In this document: one piece after another, positions 48,759 to 57,802 of the stretch
Numbering within the stretch: the stretch's first letter is position 1
Layout of the letters: each line of letters opens with the position of its first letter
From: DASRJG01 sp964647625
GTDB taxonomy: Bacteria; Acidobacteriota; Polarisedimenticolia; Polarisedimenticolales; DASRJG01
DNA length: 64,000 bases
Reading direction: 5' to 3'
Assembly (NCBI GenBank): GCA_964647625.1
Contig: CAZYHZ010000005.1
Location: 1-64,000, forward strand
Notes under the pieces: generated by a model
The model's input: the letters and a program-made list of their open reading frames with translations, nothing else
What the model was told of the DNA's origin: nothing
Database searches by the model: none
Program-made: the position numbers and the translations under genes

Positions 48759-49712
48759 ATGAATCGTCCGAGGCTCCTCGTCCTTCTGGCCTGCCCGCTC
48801 GTGCTCGCGGGGCTTCTCGCATGCGGCGGAAAGGGCTCGCAAGCGCCGGCGGGACCCTCGAAGGCGGCGCAGAAGTCGATCGGCGTCACGCTCTTGACGC
48901 GCGGGCATCTGTTCTATCGCGACCTCGAGGACGGCCTGCAGGGAGCCGCGAAGTCGGCGGGCTACCAGCTCGTCGTGACCTCGGCGGATTTCGACCTCGG
49001 CAAGCAGACGTCCCAGATCGAAGACTTCGTGGCGCGGAAGGTCGATGCCATCGTCGTCTGCCCGGTCGATTCGAGCGGCGTCGGACCTGCGATCCGCAAG
49101 GCGAATGCCGCCGGGATCCCCGTGTTCACGGCGGACATCGCCGCGCACGACGGTGACGTCGTTTCCCATATCGCCTCCGACAACGTTGCCGGCGGCCGCC
49201 TCGCCGGAGAGTACCTCGCGAAGGCGATCGGCGGGTCGGGCGCGGTCGCGATCGTCAACCAGCCCGCGATCACGTCCGTGCTGGATCGAGTCAAGGGTTT
49301 CCGCGAGGCGATCGCGTCGCATCCCGGCATCGAGATCGTGGCCGACGTCAACGGACAGGGCGTGCGCGACCACGCGCTCGAAGCGGCCTCCGACGTCTTG
49401 CAGGCGCAGCCGGGATTGCGCGGGATCTTCGGAATCAACGACGACTCGGCGCTCGGCGCGGTCGACGCAGTGCGGCAGTTCAAGCGCGACAAGATCGTCG
49501 TCGTCGGGTACGACGCGACCGAGCCCGCCGTCGAGGCGATCAAAAAGGGAGATGTCCTCGTCGCCGACGTCGTCCAGTTTCCGAAAAAAATCGGGGCCAC
49601 GACGATCGAAAGGATTCGAGATCACTTCGCGGGCACGCCCGTCCCCAAGCTGGTCCCGGTCGAGGTCGGGATCGTCGACCGCGCATCGCTCGGAGGAACG
49701 GAATCGAAATGA
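48759..49712 (+). CDS. Sugar ABC transporter substrate-binding lipoprotein (RbsB-like)
   Basis: 317 aa from ATG 48759 (GGAGA 8 nt upstream). The lipobox LLAC gives Cys22 as the lipidated residue. The mature part is a type I periplasmic binding protein of the ribose/galactose (CUT2) class: IGVTLLTRGHLFYRDLEDGL, DAIVVCPVDSSGVGPAIRKA, HIASDNVAGGRLAGEYLAKA, GIFGINDDSALGAVDAVRQF, VVGYDATEPAVEAIKKGDVL. It is the first of four overlapping genes (binding protein, ATPase, permease, GH38), so the ligand may be mannose or a small mannoside released by the mannosidase; this is inference from context. Confidence 0.9.
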   Translation: MNRPRLLVLLACPLVLAGLLACGGKGSQAPAGPSKAAQKSIGVTLLTRGHLFYRDLEDGLQGAAKSAGYQLVVTSADFDLGKQTSQIEDFVARKVDAIVVCPVDSSGVGPAIRKANAAGIPVFTADIAAHDGDVVSHIASDNVAGGRLAGEYLAKAIGGSGAVAIVNQPAITSVLDRVKGFREAIASHPGIEIVADVNGQGVRDHALEAASDVLQAQPGLRGIFGINDDSALGAVDAVRQFKRDKIVVVGYDATEPAVEAIKKGDVLVADVVQFPKKIGATTIERIRDHFAGTPVPKLVPVEVGIVDRASLGGTESK

Positions 49713-51208
49713 GCGGCTCCCCGCTCCTCGAGATGCGGGGCGTCACGAAGACGTACGGCGGGACGCGCGCGCTCGATGCGGTGGATTTCGTCCTGGAGCG
49801 GGGGGAGATCCACGCGCTCGTCGGCGAGAACGGAGCGGGAAAGTCGACGCTCGTGAAGGTGCTCTCCGGTGCCGTCCGGCGGGATGCCGGGGTCATCACG
49901 ATCGACGGCCGGCCGGTGGAGGCGGCGTCTCCGGCCGGCGCGGCGGCGCTCGGAATCGGCATCCTTCACCAGGAGCTTCAGCTCGTGCCGCAGATGAGCG
50001 TCGCGGAAAACGTGTTCCTCGGGCACGAGCCGGCGAGGGGACGCGGCGTGCTCGTCGACCGGGCCGCGATGGTACGCGCGACGGAGGCGCTTCTCGCCGA
50101 GCTCGAGGCGGGGATCGATCCGGCGGCTCCGGTCGCGACCTTGGATCTCGCGCGCCGGCAGCTCGTCGCGATCGCGCGCGCCCTCTCGCGGCGGCTCCGC
50201 ATCCTGGTGCTCGACGAGCCCACGGCGGCGCTGACGCCGCACGAGGCGGAGCGGCTCTTCCGCATCGTGCGACGGCTGCGGGGCGAGGGCGTCGGCGTCA
50301 TCCACATCTCCCATCGCCTGGACGAGATCGCGGCGCTCGCCGAACGCGTCACCGTGCTTCGCGACGGAACGCTCATCCGGACCGCGCGCACGAGCGAGCT
50401 CGACCGCGACACGCTCATCCGATCGATGGTCGGACGCGAGCTGCCGGACGAGTACCCGGACAGTCGTACGGAGCCGGCGGATCCGCTCCTCGAGGTGGAC
50501 GGCCTCGTGTCCGGACGCGTCGGGCCCGTCAGCTTCATGCTCCGCCGCGGCGAGGTGCTCGGGATGGCGGGGCTCGTCGGCGCGGGGCGGAGCGAAGTCG
50601 TGCGCGCGATCTTCGGAGCCGAAAGGCGGAGCGCAGGCCGCGTGCGGCTTTGCGGTCGGATCGTCGATCCGGGCTCGCCGCGCGAGGCGATCGCGCTCGG
50701 GATCGGGCTGCTCACCGAGGACCGCGACCGGCTCGGCCTCGTCGGAACGATGAACGTCCGCGAGAACGTCACGCTGGCGAGCCTCGAGGCCGTCGCGCGC
50801 GGACCGTTTCTCTCGCGGTCGCGCGAGACGGCCGCGGTGTCCGCCCGGGTCGAAGAGCTGACGATCCGCCCGCCCGACGCGGAGCGGCCGGTCACGACGC
50901 TGTCGGGCGGGAACCGGCAGAAGGTCGTCCTCGCCCGCTGGCTCCAGACGCGCTGCCGGGTCCTGATCTTCGACGAGCCGACGGCCGGCGTCGACGTCGG
51001 AGCGCGCCACGAGATCTACGTTCTGGTCCGGGGGCTCGTCGAGCAGGGAATCGGCGTGCTCATCGTGTCCTCGGATCTTCCGGAGGTGCTCGGCCTCTGC
51101 GATCGCATCCTCGTGATGCGCGAGGGGACGCTCGCCGGCGAGCTTGCCGCGCGTGAGGCGTCGGAAGAGCGCATCCTCGCGCTCGCGGCGCCGGGAGCCG
51201 CCGCGTGA
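49709..51208 (+). CDS. Sugar ABC transporter ATPase, two-domain RbsA/MglA type
   Basis: 499 aa, ATGA overlap with the binding-protein gene. It has two ABC domains. First: Walker A GENGAGKST, Walker B ILVLDEPTAAL, with a signature degenerated to LDLARRQL. Second: Walker A-like GLVGAGRSE lacking the Lys, the full signature LSGGNRQKVVLARWL and Walker B VLIFDEPTAGVDVGAR. This asymmetry is normal for the CUT2 family, where one site is catalytic. It powers the permease encoded next and ends in a GTGA overlap with it. Confidence 0.93.
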   Translation: MSGSPLLEMRGVTKTYGGTRALDAVDFVLERGEIHALVGENGAGKSTLVKVLSGAVRRDAGVITIDGRPVEAASPAGAAALGIGILHQELQLVPQMSVAENVFLGHEPARGRGVLVDRAAMVRATEALLAELEAGIDPAAPVATLDLARRQLVAIARALSRRLRILVLDEPTAALTPHEAERLFRIVRRLRGEGVGVIHISHRLDEIAALAERVTVLRDGTLIRTARTSELDRDTLIRSMVGRELPDEYPDSRTEPADPLLEVDGLVSGRVGPVSFMLRRGEVLGMAGLVGAGRSEVVRAIFGAERRSAGRVRLCGRIVDPGSPREAIALGIGLLTEDRDRLGLVGTMNVRENVTLASLEAVARGPFLSRSRETAAVSARVEELTIRPPDAERPVTTLSGGNRQKVVLARWLQTRCRVLIFDEPTAGVDVGARHEIYVLVRGLVEQGIGVLIVSSDLPEVLGLCDRILVMREGTLAGELAAREASEERILALAAPGAAA

Positions 51209-52125
51209 GGCTGCGCGGGAGCGAGGCGGCGATCGCGCTCGCCGTCGTGCTCGAATGCGCGACGCTCGCGATCCTGTCGCCGCACTTCTTCACGACCGAA
51301 AATCTGCTGAACGTCTCGCTTCAGGCGTCGATCACCGCCATCGTCGCGGTCGGCATGACGTTCGTGATCCTGACAGGCGGGATCGATCTGTCCGTCGGGT
51401 CGGTCGTCGCCGCGGCGGGAATCGCGACGACCTCCGCGCTTCAGGCCGGGCACGGATACGCCGCGGCCCTCGCGGCCGGCGTCGGTCTCGGCCTGGCGTC
51501 CGGCGCGGTGGCAGGCTCGCTCATCGCGAGAGTCGGCATCGCACCCTTCATCGTGACCCTCGCGTTGATGACGGTGTGGCGCGGCCTCGCATTCGTGTTC
51601 ACCGAAGGGCGCCCCGTCTGGAATCTACCGGCGACGTTCGCGGTCTTCGGCGGCGGGCGCCTCGCGGGCGTGCCGGCGCCCACGGTGGTCATGGTGTTCG
51701 TCGTCGCAATCGCCCACGCGGCCCTCCGCCGCACGGTCTGGGGCCGCCATCTGTACGCCGTCGGCGGCAACCCCGAAGCGGCACGGCTGGCCGGGATCCG
51801 GACGAAGCGCGTGGTCGCATCGGCGTACGTGCTCTGCGGAGCGCTCGCGGCCGTGGGCGGCATCCTGCTCGCGTCGCGAATGAACTCCGGTCAGCCGAAC
51901 GCGGGGCTGATGCTCGAGCTCGACGTGATCGCGGCGGTCGTGGTCGGCGGCACGAGCCTTTCGGGCGGGCGCGGCTCCGTCGTCGGCACGTTCCTCGGCA
52001 CGATGCTGATTGCGATCCTCCGCAACGGGCTCAACCTCCTTAACGTCAACTCGTACGTCCAGCAAGTCGTGGTGGGCGCGGTGATCCTGCTCGCCGCGCT
52101 CCTCGACCGGCTCCGCGGGAGATGA
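51205..52125 (+). CDS. Sugar ABC transporter permease (RbsC-like)
   Basis: 306 aa from a GTG overlapping the ATPase stop. About 9-10 membrane helices with family motifs TFVILTGGIDLSVGSVVAAA, LIARVGIAPFIVTLALMTVW, ALRRTVWGRHLYAVGGNPEA and the EAA-like cytoplasmic loop around AARLAGIRTKRVVASAYVLC. It forms the membrane channel for the CUT2 transporter. A second permease subunit is absent, as usual for RbsABC-type systems (homodimer). Translation couples to the GH38 gene through ATGA. Confidence 0.93.
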   Translation: MRLRGSEAAIALAVVLECATLAILSPHFFTTENLLNVSLQASITAIVAVGMTFVILTGGIDLSVGSVVAAAGIATTSALQAGHGYAAALAAGVGLGLASGAVAGSLIARVGIAPFIVTLALMTVWRGLAFVFTEGRPVWNLPATFAVFGGGRLAGVPAPTVVMVFVVAIAHAALRRTVWGRHLYAVGGNPEAARLAGIRTKRVVASAYVLCGALAAVGGILLASRMNSGQPNAGLMLELDVIAAVVVGGTSLSGGRGSVVGTFLGTMLIAILRNGLNLLNVNSYVQQVVVGAVILLAALLDRLRGR

Positions 52126-55100
52126 TCATGATCGGTCGCCGCTTGTTCGCCGGGCTCGTCCTTCTCGTTCCGGTCCTGTCGGCGCGCGCTGAGTCCGACG
52201 TCGATCGATTCGTCGCCCGGCTCGACGAGCTGACCATGACCCACCTCGGCGGGTGGAAGACGAGCGGGGGACCGATCGAGGGGAACGACCCCGCGCGCGT
52301 CGACTACGACGACTCCGCATGGAAGCCGATCGCCCTCGACGAACACCTGCAGGTCGATTCGTGCTGGATGCGCAAGACCGTCGTCGTGCCGGCACACGTG
52401 GCGGGCCGTCCGCCGCACGGCCCGTTGAAGCTCAACGTCACCGTCGACGACTACGGCTTCCTGTTCGTCAACGGGAAGGACCTCGGGCGATTCGACTGGA
52501 GCGGAACGTTCACGCTGGCCCCGGACGTCAAGGCGGGGGACGTGCTCCACCTCGCCATCCACGCCGTCAACACCGGCGGGCCCCTAAGGCTCCTTCGCGC
52601 CGACTTCGAGCTTGCGGAGCCCTCGCCGGTCCAGGTCGAGATCGAGAACTTCGGCTTGAGCCTCCGCGTCGCGCAAAAGCTGCTCGGCTTCGACACCTAC
52701 CAGACGAACGCCCGCAACAAGGTCGACCCCGGAACCGATCGCTCGAGCGCGGACCCGGCGGAGAAGCGCCGGCTGAACGATCTCCTTCAGCGGCTGGCGA
52801 AGCGGGTCGATACCGACGCTCTCGAGCGGGGCGACGTGCCGGGATTTCGCGAGTCGCTCGCCGCGGTGCGCGCCGAGCTTCCGCCGATCGCAGCCTTCGT
52901 GCACTCGTACACGCTTCACTTCGCGGCGAACGCGCACATCGACGCCGCGTGGCTCTGGCGCGACAAGGAGACCGTCGAAGTCTGCCGCAACACGTTCACC
53001 TCGGTGCTCCACATGTTCGACGTCCGCCCCGATTTCACGTACACGCAGAGCGCCGCGGCGTACTACGACTGGATGGAGCGCTTCGCACCCGACGTCTTCA
53101 AGAAGATCCGGGCGCGCGTCGCGGACGGGAGATGGGAGGTCGTCGGCGGGATGTGGGTCGAGCCCGACTGTAACCTCCCGTCGGGCGAATCGTGGGCGCG
53201 CCACTTGCTGTATTCGAAGCGCTACTTCCGTCAGAAGCTCGGCGCCGACGTGAAGATCGGCTGGAATCCCGACTCGTTCGGATACAACGCCAACATCCCG
53301 GAGTTCTATGCGAACGCCGGCATCGACGGGTTCCTCACGCAGAAGATCGGCTGGAACGAGAAGACCGTCTTCCCTCATCGCGTGTTCTTCTGGGAGGCGC
53401 CGGACGGTTCGCGGGTTCTGACCTACTTCCCGTTCGACTACGTCAACGAAGTGGACGATCCGTTCCGCCTCGTGGACTGGCTGCGGCAGCACGACGCCAA
53501 CACCGGTTTCCGCAACATGCTCGTCCTGTTCGGCGTGGGCGACCACGGCGGCGGTCCGTCCCTCGAGATGCTCGATCGCATCGACCGGCTGAAGACGCTC
53601 GACCTCTTCCCGACGATCGAGCACGGGACGGCCGGGGCGTACTTCGCGTGGCTTCGCGCGCAGGACCTCTCGAAGGTCCCGGTCTGGAAGGACGAGCTGT
53701 ATCTCGAGTACCACCAGGGGACGTACACCACGCAGGCCAAGATGAAGGCGGCCAACCGGAGGGACGAGGTGCTGCTGACGAACGCAGAGAAGCTCTCCGC
53801 GATCGCGGGCACGAGCGGCGCCGACCTCGAGGCGGCGTGGCGCGGCGTCCTGTTCAACCAGTTCCACGACCTGCTGCCCGGCTCCGGGATCCGCGAGAAC
53901 TACATCGACGCCGCCGAGCGGTACGGCGAGGCCGAATCGATCGGACGGCACGTGCTCGACGCGGCGCTCGGCGCGCTCGCCGCCAAGATCGACACGTCCG
54001 CATCGAAAGGCACGGCCGTCGTCGTGTTCAACGCGCTCGGATGGGACCGGGGCGACGTCGTGCGCGTGGCGGTCCCGGCGACCCTGACCGGCGGGGTCTC
54101 GGTGTTCGACGGCGACCGCGAGCTTCCCTCGCAGGTCGTTGCGACCGGACGGTACGAGCGCGAGATCCTGTTCCGCGCCCCTCGCGTGCCGTCGCTCGGG
54201 TACGCGGTGTATGACCTTCGGCCGCGAAAAGCCTCCGCAGCGACGACGCTCACGATCTCGGACGACGCGGTCGAAAACGAGCTCGTTCGGGTCCGGGTCG
54301 ATCCGAAGACGGGCTGGGTGTCGAGCATCGTGGACAAGCGGACCGGCCGCGAAGCGCTCTCCGGTCCGGGCAATCGACTTCAGATACTCGAAGACAAGCC
54401 CGAGGCGTGGGACGCGTGGAACGTCGGACTCACCGGCACCGAGTTTCCCTCGACCTTTCGCGGGGCGGAGGTGATCGAACGCGGGCCGGTCCGGGCCGTC
54501 CTGCGCCTGCGACGGGACTACCTCAAGCCGGGCAAGAAGAAAGACTTCCCGACGGAGGACTTCCCGTCGTCGTTCTTCACGCAGGACGTGATCCTTTACG
54601 CCGGCTCCGACCGCGTCGATTTCACGACCGCCGTCGATTGGTGGGAAGAAAAGACGATGCTCAAGGTCGCGTTCCCGGTCGCCGTCGCGAGCGACGTCGC
54701 GACTTACGAGATCCCGTACGGATCGATCGAGCGCTCGACGCGCATGGACGACGAGGCCCAAAAGGCGAAAGTCGAGGTGCCCGCGCAGCGATGGGCCGAC
54801 CTTTCGCAGGACGGGTACGGCGTCAGCCTCCTCAACACCTCGAAGTACGGGTACGACATCAAGGGGAGCACGATGCGCCTCTCGCTCCTTCGCTCGCCGA
54901 TCTGGCCCGACCCGACGGCGGATCGCGGCAAGCACTCGATCGACTACGCGCTCTTTCCACATTCCGGTCGCGTCCGGGACGCGGCCACCGTGCGGCGCGG
55001 CTACGAGATGAACAACCCACTGATCGCGAAGATCGAATCCCTGCATCGCGGATCGCTGCCGCGCGAGCACTCGTTCCTGCGCCTCTCTCCCGACGCGCTC

Positions 55101-55337
55101 GTGCTGACGTCGGTCAAGAAGGCCGAAGATTCACGCGATTGGGTGGTGCAGTGGTACGACGCGAAGGGGGAGGACGCGACGGCCGCGCTGACCTTCGATG
55201 CGCGGCCGAGCCGCGCGCTCAAGACGAACTTCCTCGAAGAAGACGGCGCCGCGCTTCCCGTCGACGGCCCCGTCCTTCACGTGACGTCGCGGTCCCGCGC
55301 CGTCACGACGGTGAAGGTCAGCTTCGGGGCGCCCTGA
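52122..55337 (+). CDS. Exported glycoside hydrolase family 38 alpha-mannosidase
   Basis: 1071 aa; ATG overlaps the permease stop. Signal peptide (LFAGLVLLVPVLSARA) is followed by a beta-sandwich domain (about 30-190, VDDYGFLFVNGKDLGRFDWS, like the N-terminal domain of large GH38 enzymes). The GH38 catalytic domain has NAHIDAAWLWRDKETVEV (metal His/Asp near 271-273), WNPDSFGYNANIPE with the nucleophile Asp near 383, and GVGDHGGGPS. A C-terminal beta-domain set follows from about 640, including FNALGWDRGDVVRV. GH38 cleaves alpha-mannosides with retention and usually needs zinc. Export implies it trims mannosides outside the cytoplasm for the transporter encoded upstream. It overlaps the convergent VOC gene by 20 bases. 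Confidence 0.93.
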   Translation: MIMIGRRLFAGLVLLVPVLSARAESDVDRFVARLDELTMTHLGGWKTSGGPIEGNDPARVDYDDSAWKPIALDEHLQVDSCWMRKTVVVPAHVAGRPPHGPLKLNVTVDDYGFLFVNGKDLGRFDWSGTFTLAPDVKAGDVLHLAIHAVNTGGPLRLLRADFELAEPSPVQVEIENFGLSLRVAQKLLGFDTYQTNARNKVDPGTDRSSADPAEKRRLNDLLQRLAKRVDTDALERGDVPGFRESLAAVRAELPPIAAFVHSYTLHFAANAHIDAAWLWRDKETVEVCRNTFTSVLHMFDVRPDFTYTQSAAAYYDWMERFAPDVFKKIRARVADGRWEVVGGMWVEPDCNLPSGESWARHLLYSKRYFRQKLGADVKIGWNPDSFGYNANIPEFYANAGIDGFLTQKIGWNEKTVFPHRVFFWEAPDGSRVLTYFPFDYVNEVDDPFRLVDWLRQHDANTGFRNMLVLFGVGDHGGGPSLEMLDRIDRLKTLDLFPTIEHGTAGAYFAWLRAQDLSKVPVWKDELYLEYHQGTYTTQAKMKAANRRDEVLLTNAEKLSAIAGTSGADLEAAWRGVLFNQFHDLLPGSGIRENYIDAAERYGEAESIGRHVLDAALGALAAKIDTSASKGTAVVVFNALGWDRGDVVRVAVPATLTGGVSVFDGDRELPSQVVATGRYEREILFRAPRVPSLGYAVYDLRPRKASAATTLTISDDAVENELVRVRVDPKTGWVSSIVDKRTGREALSGPGNRLQILEDKPEAWDAWNVGLTGTEFPSTFRGAEVIERGPVRAVLRLRRDYLKPGKKKDFPTEDFPSSFFTQDVILYAGSDRVDFTTAVDWWEEKTMLKVAFPVAVASDVATYEIPYGSIERSTRMDDEAQKAKVEVPAQRWADLSQDGYGVSLLNTSKYGYDIKGSTMRLSLLRSPIWPDPTADRGKHSIDYALFPHSGRVRDAATVRRGYEMNNPLIAKIESLHRGSLPREHSFLRLSPDALVLTSVKKAEDSRDWVVQWYDAKGEDATAALTFDARPSRALKTNFLEEDGAALPVDGPVLHVTSRSRAVTTVKVSFGAP

Positions 55338-55704
55338 GCGATTCCGCGAACGAGATCGCGAGCCCGTCCGGGTCGACGCACACTGCGAGCCGGATGCCTT
55401 CCTCGACCTGGTTGGTCGGCGGCATGACGAATCGCGCTCCGCGAGCCGTCAGCTGAGAGTGCGTCTCGTCGACGCTCGCCACCGAGAACCCGATCGAGCA
55501 CGTGCCCGCCGTCGGTCCGCCCCGTTTCTCCGCGGCCCCGCCGCTGGGCGCATGATGAAGCGCCAGCGTCGTCGTCCCGCTCTCGAACTCGCTCCAGCCG
55601 GGCGAATCGAACCGTAGCGCCAGGCCGATCGTGTCGCGGTAGAAGGACACGGATCGCGCCATATCCGAGACGTTGACCATCACGTAGTCGACTTTGCCGA
55701 ACAT
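55318..55704 (-). CDS. VOC-superfamily (glyoxalase/dioxygenase-like) protein
   Basis: 128 aa, GGAGG 5 nt before the ATG. The two beta-alpha-beta-beta-beta modules of the vicinal-oxygen-chelate fold are visible: VDYVMVNVSDMARSVSFYRD, LALRFDSPGWSEFESGTTTL, then IGFSVASVDETHSQLTARGA and RLAVCVDPDGLAISFAES. Metal ligands of true glyoxalases (His, Glu at the module ends) are only partly conserved (LALHHAPS supplies a His), so activity is uncertain; such proteins also act in antibiotic binding. Convergent to the mannosidase gene (20-bp overlap) and divergent from the next gene across 80 bp. Confidence 0.82.
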   Translation of the reverse strand: MFGKVDYVMVNVSDMARSVSFYRDTIGLALRFDSPGWSEFESGTTTLALHHAPSGGAAEKRGGPTAGTCSIGFSVASVDETHSQLTARGARFVMPPTNQVEEGIRLAVCVDPDGLAISFAESLRAPRS

Positions 55705-55784
55705 CGGGGCCTCCTCACCGCACCGAATTCATTTGGTTGATAATTCCGACACGACCCGGTGCATGCTACGCGCACGGAGGATAT

Positions 55785-56501
55785 ATGAAGCCCTGGCCAT
55801 TCAAAGCCCTCACGATGACCGGCATGATGCTCGCCGGCTTTCTCGGCGGCAACGCCCGCTCGGCGGAGCCGTCGCCCCCGCCCAAGATCAAGATTCCGGA
55901 AGCCGGCGTGCCGCAAATCATGACGATGGAAGGCCGGTTCGTCCGCGCCGCGTACAACAACGAGGGGTACGTCATCCTCGGGTACCGGTTGGCGAACCAA
56001 TCCGTCGGCCAGCCGTGGCTCGTGCTCGAAGTCGGTGCGACCGTTCGAAGCGGCGTCCCGAATTACAGCCTCGAGCGGGGGGCGATCTCGCTCGAGACCC
56101 CCGACGGCAAGACGATCCCGTTGCCGTCGAATTCGGAGTTCGTCGAGGCTCAGCTGCTCGGCCTCCAGAAGCAGGCGGACATGATCCGTGATTCGATCAA
56201 TTACTTCCCGCCGGAGGCCACGCGCGCCTGCCGCATCGGGTTCTTCGCGGACGTTCACAAGCCGGGAATGGCCTACGACCGCGTCGAGCTCGGCAAGGAC
56301 CGGGGCTGCGTCGGCCGCCTCTACTTTCCCATCGAGGGCGGCATCAAGTACGGGCAGCACTGGCTCAACGTGAAGTTCGCGAACTCCCTCGTTCGCGTGC
56401 CGTTCCGGATCCTGACGAAGGACGAGGAAAAGACGCTCGACAAGCATTACAAGAGCATCCAGCAGCAGGTGAAGGACGCGTTCGCGCCCAAGAAACAGTA
56501 G
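55785..56501 (+). CDS. Exported protein of unknown function
   Basis: 238 aa from ATG 55785, preceded by GGAGG-N4. Signal peptide (LTMTGMMLAGFLGGNARSA). The mature protein is a single beta-rich domain (VPQIMTMEGRFVRAAYNNEG, PWLVLEVGATVRSGVPNYSL, RGAISLETPDGKTIPLPSNS) with two Cys (ATRACRIGF, DRGCVGRL) likely bridged, and a lysine-rich helical end (DEEKTLDKHYKSIQQQVKDA). Not recognised. The next gene begins at the following base with a GTG, so both are probably one transcript. In the upstream gap a TTGATA hexamer is visible but no clear -10 at proper spacing. Confidence 0.75.
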   Translation: MKPWPFKALTMTGMMLAGFLGGNARSAEPSPPPKIKIPEAGVPQIMTMEGRFVRAAYNNEGYVILGYRLANQSVGQPWLVLEVGATVRSGVPNYSLERGAISLETPDGKTIPLPSNSEFVEAQLLGLQKQADMIRDSINYFPPEATRACRIGFFADVHKPGMAYDRVELGKDRGCVGRLYFPIEGGIKYGQHWLNVKFANSLVRVPFRILTKDEEKTLDKHYKSIQQQVKDAFAPKKQ

Positions 56502-56840
56502 GTGCCTTCGCCGTCTCGTCGCCGCGTCGTGCTCGCGCGCGCACTCGCCGTGCTGGCCGACGTCGTTCAGATCGGTTTCGCTCCGTTCTTCTTCGAGGGC
56601 GGGCTCAGTGTGTTCGATACGGCCCTCGACCTGTTAATGGCGGGGACGCTCACGGCGCTCGTCGGCTGGCATTGGGCGTTCCTGCCCGCGTTCGTCGCGG
56701 AGCTCGTCCCCGGTCTCGACCTCGTCCCGTCCTGGACCGTGGCCGTCTTTCTGGCCACGCGCGGAGGGCAATCAGCCGAGACCGGAAAGACCCCGCGTGT
56801 CATCGACGTCGAGCCGGTGCGCCGGGACCCGGGTCACTGA
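56502..56840 (+). CDS. Small membrane protein
   Basis: 112 aa from a GTG directly adjoining the previous stop. It has two or three hydrophobic segments (VVQIGFAPFFFEGGLSVFDT, LMAGTLTALVGWHWAFLPAF, VPSWTVAVFLATR). The pattern (A-VLADVVQIGFAP-F-GG-SPFD-ALD with later GWHWAFLPAF.ELVP) resembles small conserved membrane proteins annotated as hypothetical. No function can be given. It ends overlapping the convergent crystallin/glycine-zipper gene by seven bases. Confidence 0.68.
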   Translation: MPSPSRRRVVLARALAVLADVVQIGFAPFFFEGGLSVFDTALDLLMAGTLTALVGWHWAFLPAFVAELVPGLDLVPSWTVAVFLATRGGQSAETGKTPRVIDVEPVRRDPGH

Positions 56841-57625
56841 CGAGGCTCACCCTCGCTGTTGACCGTGATCGTCGGCCCCGGCGGGTCAGTCATTTGCACC
56901 CGATGCATGATCCCGCGGAATTCGTACGTCACGTCCCAGTACTGGGGCGGTCCCGGCGGCACGTCCACGCAGTGCTGGACGTCCTGGTCGTAGACGTCGC
57001 CGTCTCGTCCGACGGTCGCGCCGATGGCGGCTCCGGCGAGCGCGCCGCCCGCGGTGGCGGCACCCTTCCCGTGGCCGATCTCGTGGCCGAGGATTCCCCC
57101 GATGATCGCGCCGGCGAGGGCACCCTTGCCGTTCGGCTCGTCGCGCTCGACGACCTGCTCGCGCTCGACCCAGCAGCGCTGGTCGGTCGGACCGAGGACG
57201 GCGCGCGCCGACATCACGCGGGCGTCGTAGATCCGTTCATGAGGGCGCTGCCGGAATGCATACGTCGGCTCCGAAAGCGGCGGCGGAACGACCTGCTGAT
57301 CCGAGGTGTGACGAATCACGCCGCGGACCGAGGCGATTCCGTAGTCCAGGCCCATCGAGCTGGCCGAGTCGTAGCTTCCCGCGCGCAGCGTGACGCAGCG
57401 TCCGCCGAACTGCGGCGAATCGCAGACCTCCCATTCGCCGCCATCGACGACCACCGACCCCGCCCGGTCCGCGAACGGTGTGCGCGCGAGATCTTGGATC
57501 TGATGGGCCGTGGTCAACGCGCGCCCACGGAAACTCTCCCCCTGATAGAGCGTGATCTCTGCGAATGCGCCGGTCGAGAAGATGAATGCCGCGGCGCCGA
57601 CCAAAACGTTTGATTTCCATTTCAT
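56834..57625 (-). CDS. Exported beta/gamma-crystallin plus glycine-zipper protein
   Basis: 263 aa from ATG 57625 (GGAGG 5 nt upstream). Signal peptide VLVGAAAFIFSTGAFA. Residues 23-110 are a beta/gamma-crystallin domain: ITLYQGESFRGRALTTA, SVVVDGGEWEVCDSPQFGGR and LRAGSYDSASSMGLDYGIAS, with Tyr-corner-type spacing and two Cys. A linker follows, then a glycine-zipper 2TM segment (about 170-207, GALAGAIIGGILG and GGALAGAAIGATVG) of the kind that inserts into the outer membrane, and a C-terminal part with CVDVPPGPPQYWDVTYEFRG. The HEIGH string lies inside the zipper and is not a protease site. Function unknown; a membrane-anchored calcium-binding surface protein is possible. Confidence 0.8.
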   Translation of the reverse strand: MKWKSNVLVGAAAFIFSTGAFAEITLYQGESFRGRALTTAHQIQDLARTPFADRAGSVVVDGGEWEVCDSPQFGGRCVTLRAGSYDSASSMGLDYGIASVRGVIRHTSDQQVVPPPLSEPTYAFRQRPHERIYDARVMSARAVLGPTDQRCWVEREQVVERDEPNGKGALAGAIIGGILGHEIGHGKGAATAGGALAGAAIGATVGRDGDVYDQDVQHCVDVPPGPPQYWDVTYEFRGIMHRVQMTDPPGPTITVNSEGEPRQ

Positions 57626-57757
57626 GACGGCCTCCGTCCGAAAAGGGTGAGAACTCCCCTCACCGAACAGACCGTCTTGCAACATCGGGACCGATCGAGG
57701 ATTTCCCGTAGTGCGAGCGCGCAAATGTCCCGCGATTTCAGGGGGCGAAGGCGCGAC

Positions 57758-57774
57758 CTCGCGGTCACCGCGAG
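57758..57774. repeat. 7-bp palindromic stem behind the TPR-protein gene
   Basis: CTCGCGG-TCA-CCGCGAG, a perfect GC-rich stem with a 3-nt loop, 29 bp past the stop at 57803. There is no U-run on either strand, so a rho-independent terminator is doubtful; it may be a factor-binding or mRNA-end-protecting stem. The remaining gap (57626-57802) shows nothing else. Confidence 0.4.
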
Positions 57775-57802
57775 CCCACGACCAGGCAGGAATTGCCCGG
57801 CC

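Noticed and set aside
57060..57100. HEIGH string (HExxH) suggesting a zinc metalloprotease
   Set aside because: It lies inside a Gly/Ala-rich glycine zipper (GGILGHEIGHGKGAA) with no third ligand or protease fold.
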